64,000 bases of DNA from Salvia splendens (lineage: Eukaryota > Streptophyta > Magnoliopsida > Lamiales > Lamiaceae), in contig NC_056042.1 in assembly GCF_004379255.2 (NCBI RefSeq), positions 16,973,901 to 17,037,900 of the forward strand, written 5' to 3'. Below the pieces are notes generated by a model that saw only the letters and a list, made by a program, of their open reading frames with translations, searched no databases and had not been told where the DNA came from. A program made the translations under genes and the position numbers. How positions within the stretch are numbered: the first letter of the stretch is position 1; each line of letters begins with the position of its first letter. This document shows, one piece after another, positions 45,643 through 56,568 of this stretch.

Positions 45643-46475
45643 CTGATTTTTGTAGTGAATTTGTACATTGTACACCGGAAGTTTACGTAGAAATTATTTA
45701 GCAATAATGTTCTAGCCGGCAATTGAGAATGTCAAAAGTTTTTTTAATTGATACGGTCAATTATGCCATAAGTGGGGAAGTCAGGAAGTTTTTTTATTCA
45801 AATGATCAATAAATGGAGAAACTTGAAAGGTTTAAGAATAAATGGAGAAAGTGGAAGGCTCTAGAAAAAGATTTGATGCTTTTATTTACACTATAAATAT
45901 ATGGTAACGATATATTTATGGCAGTGAAAAACCCATTCATGCTTTGCCAAGACAAGACTCCTGATTTATTTTTAGGCCTCAATCCATCTGACTTATATTT
46001 TTAGGCCTCAAGTGGTGTAGCCAGATAAAGCTACAAAATAGAACATCAACCTTTTAACTTTCGTGTCAATTCTGATGCGACTATTTATGTGTATATTTTT
46101 AATTTATTTGATATTTTACTTACTTAGAATATATTTTATTTTTAAGTTTTAAGTTTCAATAACTATATACAATGTTGTTGTTCGACTAGTTGTACAATCG
46201 ATCAACCCAATTAAACTTTGAACCAATAGCCTTCTCTGATTGATCACCAATTTGGTCTTTAATACATTAGGAAAGAGAGACAAAGGGAATAAAATTGCGT
46301 TTGTAGCAACCCTAAAATGATGAACTGTATTTAATGGGCCGTTGAAATCAGTTAAAGACTATTGGGTTAGAAAACTTGGCCCATCCAATTGAGTTGCTGT
46401 AAGTTATTTTTCTTACTCTATTCGTCCCTGAAAATCTGTTATATTTAATTTTCTGCACTCGTTTTAAAAAAATGA
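45643..46475. other. Non-coding AT-rich DNA
   Basis: First 160 bp repeats 33827-33985. Beyond 45800 nothing recognised. Confidence 0.5.
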
Positions 46476-46477
46476 TA

Positions 46478-46630
46478 CTCCCTCCGTCCCAACTTAAGAG
46501 TCGTAATTAGTTAAGGCACGAGTTTTAAGAAATGTAAAGAAAAGTGTGTTGAATAAGTTAGTGGAATACGAGTCTCACTTATATATATTACTTTTTATAA
46601 TAAAAAGTGAGTGAAATAAGTTAATGGAAT
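46478..46630. mobile_element. Stowaway-like MITE, right end missing
   Basis: TA then CTCCCTCCGTCCCAACTTAAGAG. The matching right terminus is absent because the sequence runs into the LTR at about 46631. Confidence 0.6.
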
Positions 46631-46990
46631 GTGGGGCAGATACGATCATATCTCTTATGATCTTCCAATTATTTAGTTTTCCGTTATTCACAATATCTTT
46701 CCCATATTTGTTTAGATATTTGTTTCTTGTTCATTAAGTTAGGGTATTAGTATTCTAGTATTATAAATAGGAGAGATTATATCATTGTAATCAATCAATG
46801 AATATAATATTTTCCCTAAACTTATCTGGAGCAACAAGAATATTATCTTTCATTTCCTAATTGTTGTTCGTCGGAGAACGTCCCAAAACCAGCAATTCGA
46901 GGTCTATCTTTCGAGAACGTCGAAGGTCAGATCGCCAAATCCATACGAGAAGTCTGATAACTGGTCTCGTTGCGGAGCACGTCCGTAACA
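46631..46990 (+). repeat. Unpaired LTR of another retrotransposon
   Basis: Begins TGTGGGGCAGATACG and ends GTCCGTAACA. It contains a TATA-like TATTATAAATAGGAG near 46760 and is followed by ACTGGTGCTTTCATCC, a plausible PBS region. About 360 bp and unlike the 690-bp Tat LTR, yet directly upstream of a Tat gag leader beginning at about 47039. Confidence 0.6.
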
Positions 46991-47059
46991 ACTGGTGCTT
47001 TCATCCCGTGCTCATCCTCCGTCTTCGTTCATCTGTATCAGTGAGGAAGCTAAGTCCAG

Positions 47060-48480
47060 CTCGCCAGGTCTGAAAGAAAAACTGGCCTCGGAGAGACATC
47101 TACCTCCGGTTCTCACGAAGAAGACACAAGCCACTCCAGAGTCATCGCACGAGTCGTCCAGCAGCCGATTAATGAAGCTGTCAAGCTGTTCTTGGCCGAG
47201 AAGCAAGATGATTCTTAACCTCTCCTGCCAAGAGCGCCAACAGCCGGGAAGACAACGGCGGACTCCTCCTCACCGACATGAAAGTCACTTACCGCATTAG
47301 TGAACGTGCTTCCAGGAGAAAAGATCTCAACCCCGCCCCGACAATGGTCCTGTTCCCTCCTCGGACCGAACACAGGAGACTCCATCTCCTCACGTACCGA
47401 AGAAAGTATCGGTTCCCCAGTGTACGGCAGCATTAAACTCAGTTCTCGGACATATCACCCGAACTCCTTTGCCGCGGAACTACCGAACTCCGTCGATAAC
47501 CTATGACGGACTCGTGGATCCTCATGACTTCCTGGGACGCTATCAGTATAATATGGCGAACCAGGGGTCTCAATGAGTCCATATGTGCAAGCTGTTCCCC
47601 GAGCTTCTTATCGGGAACGCCAGAAGAATGGTTCGACAGCCTTCCTCAAGGCAGCATTAGATCCTACCGAGATCTAATGGATGCTTTCCACAGGAGGTTC
47701 TTTCAGAAAGCGGAAGCCCGAAGCACTTCGGCTCAGCTGCTTTCTATACGTCAAGGTTGCGACGAAAAGATCAGCGACTTCATGACGAGATTCCACAAGG
47801 AATGCCTACAATAGATGATCTCAACGATCTACTTGTCATTTCGGCATTCCAAAATGGAATCCTGCCGGAGCTCTCTACAGAAAGCTCGTGGAATGCAGTC
47901 CGCAAACAGCTCAAGAGATGTGGGACATTGCGGACCAGTTTCCCGTGCGGATGAGGCAGACCGTCGAAAACGGTCTTTAGACAGCTCATCCCGAGGAGAC
48001 GAAAAGAAGCCCGATCATAGCGATCAGAGGCTTCCTCGCCGAACTCCTTTTGAAAGAATTCAAAGGGCACCGGTACAAGGTAGATTGGGACCACGTCTCA
48101 ATCCTGAGAAGCCGCCCGCTCAGTTCGTACCTTAAACAAGTCAAGAGCGGAAATTTTCGAACTGCATTCCGATATGTTCGAAACCAAGGCGGATGACGAA
48201 ATCGGCTGCGCGCCGACCTCAGGATCAGTATTGCTCCTTCCATCAAGACTACGGTCACGATACCGAGGAGTGCCGACATTTGGCTGCAGGTATTGATGCC
48301 CTTGTGAAAGCAGGGACGTTAAAAAAATACCAAAGCAAGCAGCCGAAAAAGAACAAAAAGCAGGGAGGTGCGAACTGCGCTCCTCAGGATCCGAAAAGGC
48401 AACAGGATCCGAAGACGACAACGAGCCGCAATATGATGGAGTAATCCTAACTATTGACGCTCTCCTGCCGGGAAGACTAA
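47060..48480 (+). pseudogene. Tat-B gag, heavily frameshifted
   Basis: Same product as Tat-A gag but scattered over many short frames: WFDSLPQGSIRSYRDLMDAF and HRRFFQKAEARST (47503-47814), then LDSSSRGDEKKPDHSDQR, then the knuckle CSFHQDYGHDTEEC (48193-48444). Between 47200 and 47600 nearly every stretch has a one- or two-base gain or loss against the left arm. Confidence 0.85.
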
Positions 48481-48499
48481 ATCGTCTCTGAAGTCATAG

Positions 48500-50730
48500 A
48501 GCAGAAAAAGGCTTTTGACGAGCTCAAAGTTATTTAGCCGAGCTTCCTATTTTTCTCTGCTCCAACAGAAGCCGAAGTAATTTTCTTATACTTAGCGGCA
48601 TCAGATCAAACCATCAGCGCGGTGCTTGTACGAGAAGAAGGCCTAAAGCAGTTTCCCATCTACTTTACAAGCCGAGCATTAAGAGGTCCAGAAACAAGGT
48701 ATCAACCTCTGGAAAAAATTGCTCTGGCGTTAGTAAATGCAGCAAGGAGACTGCGGCCATACTTCTATGCTCACAAGGTATGCGTCTTAACCGATCTGCC
48801 TCTTCGGCAAGTTTTGACCAAGCCAGAAGCATCAGGCAGAATCGCCAAATGGGCCATAGAGCTGGGAGAACACTCAATCGAGTACCTACCTCGGAAAGCC
48901 ATCAAGGGACAAGCCTTGGCAGATTTTCTTGCAGAGGCCAAGTTCGATCAAGCAATCCCTGTCATTGCCGAACAGAAAATTCTACCAATGCCGAACTACA
49001 CAGTCCTTGGAATCCGAAGTAGAGCCGCAGACTGCTGGAGCGGATTCGTAGATGGAGCTTCAAACAAGATGGGAAGTGGAGCTGGTATTTTACTCTCGTC
49101 CCCCGACGGACACGAGGTAACCTACTCACTTCGGTTCCTATTCCCCACTACTAATAATGAAGCCGAGTACGAAGCCCTCCTGGCCGGACTCCAGTTAGCG
49201 CAAAGTCTGCTCGTCAAATCTCTCAAAGTCCATTGTGATTCACAAGTCATAGTAAATCACATGTTGGGTACAAGTGAAGCTCGTGACGAGAGAATGAAGA
49301 AGTATTTGGACAAAGCGCAAAGCATCAGCCGAAGTTTCTCCTATTTTCGGACAATCCGCGTTCCCAGAGCGGAAAATAGCCGAGCAGATACCTTAAGTAA
49401 GTTGGCCTCAGATCCGAGCTCAAAGGCGGAAGAATTAATGCATCGAAGCATTGATGAAGCCGAGGTACATTCAGTATCCAGCTCGCCGAACTGGATGACG
49501 CCGATCTTGCAGTATCTGGATCAAGGACAATTGCCCGAGGATAAGAGAGAAGCTCGGAAGATCACGTGCCGAGCACTTCGGTACGAACTTCATGAAGGAG
49601 TCCTCTTTAGAAAGTCTTACCTCCAGCCGTTATTGCGGTGCGTAGGACCAGAAGAGACGGACTACATCCTCAGAGAAGTTCATGAAGGATCGTGCGGCAG
49701 CCACATCGGAGCTAGAGCTTTAGCTAAAAAAGTTCTAAGATGGGGATATTATTGGCCAACCTTGGTACAAGAAGCAGTGCAGCTCGTCAAGACATGCCCG
49801 AAGTGCCAAATCCATGCAAATATCCAAGGATGCCGCAGACCGATCTATCCACTATGCAAAGCCTTGGCCTTTCATGCAATGGGGCATAGACATAGTGGGA
49901 CCACTTCCTCAAGCTCCTCGGCAAATGAAATTCCTAATCGTTGCCGTGGACTACTTTACGAAGTGGGTGGAAGCTGAACCATTAGCTACGATAACGAGCT
50001 CAAAGGCATTGGACTTCGTCTGGAAGAACATAGTGTGCCGATTTGGCATACCCCACATCCTCATCTCGGATAACGGGACTCAGTTCACCGACAAGACGTT
50101 CAAGAATTGGTGCCAAGAGCTGAATATTCAACAGCGGTTCACTTCGGTCTCTCATCCACAAGCAAACGGACAAACGGAGGTAACAAATCGTATCCTGGTG
50201 AAAGGGTTAAAAGCTCGGTTAGAACAAGCCAAAGGACAATGGGTAGAAAATCTCCCTCAAGTCCTATGGTCCTACCGAACTACACCCACAACCTCCAACG
50301 GTGAAACTCCGTACAGTCTGGTGTACGGCACTGAAGCCGTAATTCCGGTGGAGATCGGCGTACCCAGTCCCCGAACTCTAAATTTCTCCTCAGAAATGAA
50401 CGACGACGGACTGAGAGCCGAGCTAGATCTTGCCGAAGAAAGAAGAGAATTGGCATGCATAAAAGCAGCCAAGTACAAGGAGCAAGTAGCCCGGTATTAC
50501 AACCAAAGGGTGAAGAAGCTGCAATTTCAAGTGGGAGATCTCGTTTTGAGAAACAACGAAGTAAGCCGAGCAGAAAAGCTGGGCAAGCTCGAACCCACAT
50601 GGGAAGGTCCGTATCGGGTGTCAGAAGTCCTCGGCAAAGGGTCTTACAAATTGGCTCACATGTCAGGAGAACAGGTACCCCGATGGCACAATTTCACACC
50701 AACCTCAAAAAGTTCCATTTGTAAGAGACA
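48500..50730 (+). pseudogene. Tat-B RNase H pair and integrase
   Basis: 48622-49977 is one continuous frame with both RNase H domains (YFTSRALRGPETRYQ; FVDGASNKMGSGAGILL; NNEAEYEALLAGL) and the H2C2 block; the frameshift found in Tat-A near 30110 is absent. Integrase frame 49814-50935 shows MQWGIDIVGPLPQAP, ISDNGTQFTDKTF, SHPQANGQTEVTNRI, and a slightly altered end (VPRWHNFTP) before running on into non-coding repeats. DDE residues present. Protease and RT absent as in Tat-A. Confidence 0.9.
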
Positions 50731-50929
50731 GTCCGGTCAGTCAGTCTTGAGTCCTGTTCGGTCAATGTGCTTTATTTGGTTTGCTTGGTCTTTGTTTGTC
50801 TCTATGTGCTTTTTATTTTGTCTATATGCGTTTTGTCTGTCTATGTGCGTGTCGTCTCTTACAAATGTTACTGAGGTATCTTGTTCTTCGAAGGCTGATC
50901 CCCTTCTTAGAACATATACAAGCCAACGA

Positions 50930-51250
50930 TTGTGAGTCAAAGCTTCTACAGAAGATACAAGACCACAATTCAGCTTAAACAAGCAGTTCGTCTGAAACGA
51001 GCTGCAACAAGCCAACGATTGTGAGTCAAAGCTTCTACAGAAGATACAAGACCACAATTCAGCTTAAACAAGCAGTTCGTCTGAAACGAGCGCAACAAGC
51101 CAACGATTGTGAGTCAAAGCTTCTACAGAAGATACAAGACCACAATTCAGCTTAAACAAGCAGTTCGTCTGAAACGAGCTGCAATAAGCCAACGATTGTG
51201 AAGTCAAGCTTCTAAAGAGGATACAAGACCACAATTCAGCTTAAGAATCA
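50930..51250 (+). repeat. 89-bp tandem repeats of Tat-B
   Basis: Mirror of 27990-28325, four copies with small indels. Confidence 0.85.
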
Positions 51251-51454
51251 AGCACTTCGTCTGAAACGAACTGCAACGAAAGTCCGATCCTCGCGATAAA
51301 ACTTGCCTGAATTAGGACAAGGGAAAGTCCGATCCACGCGATAAAACTCGCCGAATTAGGACAAGGGAAAGTCCGATCCCCAAAATTAGGACAACGGAAA
51401 GTTCGATCCGAGCGATAAAACTCGCCAAATTAGGACACAAGCTTAGTTCGGTTA

Positions 51455-51610
51455 AAGATGTTTATTTCATCAGACCAAAGACGAGTCCGATCAAAGATGT
51501 TATTTCATCAGACCAAAGACGAGTCCGGCCAAAGATTTTATTTCATCAACCCAAAGACGAGTCCGGTCAAAGATGTTTTATTTCATCAGACCAAAGACGA
51601 GTCCGGTCAA
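51455..51610 (+). repeat. 39-bp tandem repeats of Tat-B
   Basis: Mirror of 27630-27790, containing CAAAGACGAGTCCGG; unit lengths vary by one or two bases, unlike the regular left-arm array. Confidence 0.8.
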
Positions 51611-51709
51611 AGAAGAGTTCACTTCATAAGACCGAGGACAAACATCAACTTACCCCGTACCTTTATCCAGAATGCCGAAGTAATTCACTTCGCTTTCCGG
51701 GGGGGGTAG

Positions 51710-52395
51710 TGATGGTACGTACTAAACAAGCCCAACAGCAGTAAAGCCCATCAGCTTAAAGCCCAAGAAAGAGTATCAGTTCGGCATGACTAAAGAGTAT
51801 CAGTCGGCATGACTAAAAGAGTTCAGTTCGGCACAACCAAAGAGTTCGGCCCCAGCCTACAGCTCGGTAAAAGCCAACAATCAAACTCTGCTCTCAAGTC
51901 GGCATCAAGCTCTACTCTCAGATCGGCAAAAGCTGTCGCCATAATTCAGCAGTTCGTCTCAGTATTCGACCGAACTAGGAGATAGTGGACTCATACAGGA
52001 TTTCCACCTCCGCTACACCGACGATCTATTTAGTGGTGTCAAGCAGTCATTAACTCATGCAGGATAGTGGACCCATGCAAGATCGCCACGATCTCCACGA
52101 CATCCACTACCTAGTAAATGGCTGCATGCCACGATCTAGGTTCAATGTATAAATAGAACCTAGATCAGATAGATAGGGTTTAAGTTCTATACATTCTCTC
52201 GATCTCTAGAGATAAAATACAAAATAGCAAGTCTGTATTGTAAGCTGTAGAAAACAGATCAAGCAATACAACTCTGCCTCTTTTCTTCCCGTGGATGTAG
52301 ATTTACCTCAGTAAATCGAACCACGTTAATTCTCTGTGTCGTGATCTTTATTCTCTACCAGCATTCATCACCATCAAAAATTCGCCGATTCATCA
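51710..52395 (+). repeat. Tat-B 3' LTR
   Basis: 686 bp, TGATGGTACG...TTCATCA. Has several small indels relative to both Tat-A LTRs (for example loss of AG after TGATGG). Confidence 0.9.
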
Positions 52396-52729
52396 CTGCT
52401 CGATGCATCGAGCACGTCCTTGCCGCTGAGCGGCCTGACGTGGCGCGTTCTGATTGGCCAACGGCAAAGCCGTGGCATTTTTTATTTTTCTTTTTTTTAA
52501 ATCAAATTTAATTTAAAAAATTAATTTAAATAAAAAAAATTTTTCCCACCTCGCAATAAATTAATATCCGTTTTCTTCCCACTTTTAATTTATTTTTCAA
52601 TTTTTTCCCCAAAATTCACATTTTCATCTATAAATACCCCAACTTCCACACCACACTACACAAATTCTCATCTAAATTCTCTCATCTTCTCTTATCAATT
52701 CTCAATCTTTCACTCTTACAAAAAAAATA

Positions 52730-53760
52730 TCCGGCTCCGCGCGCACCCCCCGACTCCCTCCGACTGCCCTCGAATCACGAATGGTTGGCTCACAACCATT
52801 CCCTAGTCCGGAAACGTAATTTTCGGCTCTCCTCAAACCAAAGGTTCTCAAGTTTCGAGTGGTTACCGGCCTTACCCGGTGGACAACCAAGATGCCCTCG
52901 ATGGGCGATACGGGTGGGCACCCGAACCCAGATCGGGAGGGAGCGACTGCTCTCAAACTCCTCTTCTTCCTACTCATACTCCTACTCCCACTCCTCGTGG
53001 TGTCCGCACTCCGTACACTCCGCGGAGATGAATCAATTATTCAAAGCCTATTTGATTATCTCCGAAGATCCGGAGATAGGCACGAACCAAAGCGGGGATA
53101 GGTTTTGGTGGCGCGTCTCTTGCCGATACAATAACCGCCCGCTGGAACCATCGAGCGCAATGAGAGTATGGTGCGCAATGCCATATTCAGAGCCAATGAA
53201 GAAATCCAAAAGTTCCAGGGGTATTACCTCCAGGAAGAGCGGTCGGCGGGGAGCGGCAGGAGCGAGCTCGACATCATCAGTGCCGCCTTGGCGACCTACC
53301 AATCCCTAAATTACAAACCGTTCAAGTACCTCAGCGCTTGGCAGGAGGTGCGTGTGCATCCGAAGTATAGGGGAGACATATCATCCTCCTCCAGCTCCTC
53401 CAGCAAACGGTCGAGGTCGGCATCCCTATCCGACGCCGGCGAGGATGAGGTGGCTAGCCAGCTTGCCGGACTAACTTGGATAGCCCCGAAGCCGGCCCAA
53501 GCAGTTCCCAACGCCGACCGCAAGGAAGGAAGAAGACGACGGCCAACCACCGTCGCGCAGCGACTCCATCCGCCCTGCTGCTTTGTACCACCTCAACCCC
53601 CACCAACTCGTTGTGGACCCTTTTGGCCCAACTCAATTTGGCCGATAGGTCAAATATGACCCCCTGTGCAACTTGATTCACATTTGGCAATGATACGGGG
53701 TCTCCGAAGAACATTGGGGATAGGGCCAGAGGAATAGTCTTCCACGAGGATAATTTTTAG
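52730..53760 (+). pseudogene. Element 2 Myb/SANT gene, right-arm copy
   Basis: Same gene as at 25490-26510 with additional frame breaks: GYRPYP region broken near 52860, SANT region EMNQLFKAYLIISEDPEIG (52785-53309), NAM-associated helix DIISAALATYQSLNYKPFKYL (53168-53659), tail RRPQGRKKTTANHR. The TAA upstream of SASPQ is retained. Extra indels and lost bases relative to the left arm (for example in the AALRTLR and SQLAG parts) make it worse than its twin. Confidence 0.75.
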
Positions 53761-54029
53761 CCTTTAATTATGTATTTTTATTTTTTAGGATTTTAATTAT
53801 TTTTTTTATTTTTTAGGATTTTAATTATGTAATTTTTAACTTTTAGGATTTTAATTATGTAATTTTTAATTTTTAGGAGTTTATTTATGTAAATTTTAAT
53901 TTTTAGGATTTTAATTATGTAATTTTTAATTTTTATAATTTGTAATAGTATTCCGGGTATTTTTAATGCATTTTAATATTGTGAAAATGTTTTTATTTAA
54001 ATTGAATAATATAATGATAGGATCCTTGA

Positions 54030-55894
54030 GAGCATCCACAATGAGACTGGACTTCACACAACACTCACATAGCCTTCACACTGCCACATCATCAGCACTA
54101 AAATTCTCCTGCCACATCAGCTTGCTACATCAACTGGACATCAAATAACCCTCACATAGCCTTCCCACTACCTATCCACATCACTAATAACAATTATATA
54201 ATTTAATTTACAATCGTATCAACATACGGAATTTAATTTACGAGACAAATACGGGAAATTCGAATAATACTATTAAAATTTAAAAAGTACATTAATTTTA
54301 AAAAAAAGTACAATAATTTTAAAAAAATACAAAATTAAAAAGTACAATTAAAAAGTACAATTAAAAAAGTAAAAAAAATCACTCCTCGCCGCCGTCCCGT
54401 CTCCGTCGTCGCCCAGCCCATCTTCACCGTCATCGCCGCCGCCTCTGTCGCCACCTACGCCGCGGCTATTCCCGCCGGTCTTCCTCCTCATCGCCTCCAA
54501 TTCTTCACGCTGGCTATGGAGCAATACACGAAGATAATCCTTCACCTCGGAGTCCACCGCCGATTGGAAGTCGGCTAAGGTCTTCACCATTTGAGCGCGC
54601 GTTTGTTGGCGCGCAAAGAATTTGAGCTCCTCGGTAGACCTGCCGAGGGGGGATGCCGAATGGACCCCCTGGGAACTCGGGGTGCCCTCCCTCGCAACCT
54701 GTTGCGCCCGCCTTTGGCCAACCGGGCGAGGTCGGCGACCGAACGAACGAGGGGTCGGGACCTCCTGGGCCGTCTCGGGGAGGTCTGTCGAACCACCGCT
54801 GCTGCCGCTATAATCTCCGGTATAGTTCAGTTTCTGCTTCTTCGGCCAGCCAGCGTCTACACCTGCCCGGAATTTCTCCCACTCATTGAGCACAACATAG
54901 CAGTTCCAGTAGGTGAACTCATAGTACTTCTTCTGCGGATCGGGGTAGGCTCTCTCCGCAATCCTCCTGCAGTCTTCCTATGTTTGGCCACTGGTCTGCA
55001 TGCGGAGGGCGTTGGCGTACAAACCCGAAAATCGAGAGACGCCAGACCTGATTCGGTCCCAGCACTTCCGGCACTCCTCCCCAGTGCGCGGTCTCCCTTC
55101 AGGGCAAAATGCCCTGTAGGCTGCGGCTATCTTGGCCCACCCTTGGCAAGCGCAACGTTCTCCGCGTCCGTCCACTTCCTCCGGACCCGGCTATCCTCCT
55201 CCGGCTGCGACGACTCGCCGACCTTCTTGGCCTTGCCCTTCTTCTTACCCCGCCCTATTCCCTCGGCCGAATAGGCGTTGTCCCGTTGGGTCAATGGGCG
55301 TCCCCTGCGGCGGTGGAATCATCTGCTGCGTCGGTGGCTGCATCCCGGGTGCCCATCCCGGCATCATCTGCATAGGGGGCTGCATGCCGGGTGCCCACCC
55401 CGGCATCATCTGCTGCCACGGGTACATGTTGTAGTACCCGGTCATCGGAGGCCAACCACCTCCCCCAGGAGCCGGGAAAGTCTGGGACCCTACCCCGGGA
55501 GTCGGAGGAGTCTGAGACCCTACCCCGGGAGTCGGGGGAGTCTTAGACCATCCCCCGGGAGTCACTGGAGTTCCTGCGTAGTTGTTCTCCGTTGCTCGTT
55601 ATTGATCTTGTACAGAAAGAAAGATAGAGAGAGTACTCGTTAAAACAAGTGGTGCGAATGAAAATGACGTTCAAAGCGCGTATATATAGTGTTTTCGGAA
55701 AAAAAAATTAAAAATCAAATTCTGACGCCGATCCGGGGCCTACAATGGCGCCGTGAGGATCGGCGTTAGAATCGGCGTCACCACACGAATCGACATGGGT
55801 GCGCCGAAATTGACGCCGATTTCGCCGACGCCGGTCGCAATGGTTCGGCGTCAGAACCGGCGTCGCGGTTTTGACGCCTCCATTGCTGATGCTC
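54030..55894 (-). mobile_element. Element 1, right-arm copy
   Basis: Inverted copy of 23227-25202, with termini GAGCATCCACAATG (54030) and CATTGCTGATGCTC (55894) and TGA duplications (54027-54029 and 55895-55897). About 110 bp shorter, mainly from one deletion inside the gene. Confidence 0.8.
54380..55588 (-). pseudogene. Element 1 Myb/SANT gene, right-arm copy
   Basis: N-terminus MTPGGWSKTPPTPGV reads in frame here (55565 down), unlike the left copy. A deletion near 55268 removes the segment between the CGGCCGA and GGGAGTAGGG strings, including the TFDFSTGSSHTS region. The SANT block is interrupted near 55140, the TAG is retained near 54983, and the C-terminal frame 54893-54348 is open through STEELKFFARQQTRAQM. 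The two arms thus carry partly different breaks in the same already-dead gene. Confidence 0.78.
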
Positions 55895-55897
55895 TGA

Positions 55898-56568
55898 GCA
55901 TGTCCTTGCGGAAGAGCATGGATGTGAGTGTTGTGCTCTTGCCTAAGAGTAGGGAGTGAAAAAGTAATAAAAGTGGGTCCAGACCCACATCCGTACTCTT
56001 TGGCAAGAGCACGGATGGAGATGTACTAAAAATGTGCAAATCTCATTTTGTGGATACTAGTTTTATAATTAAGTCTTTAATTTAAATTTATAGTATTGTA
56101 AATATCACCAAAACTCTACTGAGCTCAAAAATTTTTTGAATTAATTAATATATTTGACTAATCTTAAATACATGAATCAATTAATTTCAAAGGAACCTCG
56201 ACTAGTCATATTCATAATTTGATGATGGACATGAGTTCAACATTAATTCTACAATGGTCCAAATAAATGATGACATGACCCAAGAGTGGATAAGGATTTT
56301 AGTGATTTATAACTTTTTTAATTTATTTTGAAAGTTGTTTTTAAAATTTTAATAATGTAACTTAAAATTTTAATTATGAGACCATAAATAATTCAAATCA
56401 AGTTTGTTTGTAGCATGCGAATTACAAATTACAAATGTTTGTAAAGGTAACGTGAAACATAAATAAGACATCTATATCAAACGCGTTGGCATAGATGTTC
56501 ACTTTATTTAATTAATTATAATGTCCAATGCACACAGCCAAAGAAAAAATGGCAATATGGGCGAAAAT
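55898..56568. other. Mirror of the left-arm intergenic region
   Basis: Outer end of element 2 followed by AT-rich DNA up to the gene stop codon; no ORF. Matches 22554-23223. Confidence 0.6.

Larger units (their letters stand above)
47039..52395 (+). mobile_element. Tat-B: right-arm copy of the Tat retrotransposon, 5' LTR missing
   Basis: Plus strand. Gag leader from 47039, gag, same PR/RT deletion (near 48450-48500), RNase H pair, integrase, the same tandem repeats, G-run polypurine tract at 51693-51709 and 3' LTR 51710-52395, then CTGCT (the reverse complement of the AGCAG duplication). No PBS or 5' LTR of its own kind. Confidence 0.92.
52396..56026 (+). mobile_element. Element 2, right-arm copy, split by element 1 copy
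   Basis: Mirror of element 2 from the LTR insertion point outward: palindrome region 52402-52480, gene, AT-rich part, element 1 (54030-55894), and the hairpin-rich outer end to about 56026. Its other terminus lies beyond Tat-B and is missing because the duplicated arm ends inside Tat-B. Confidence 0.75.
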
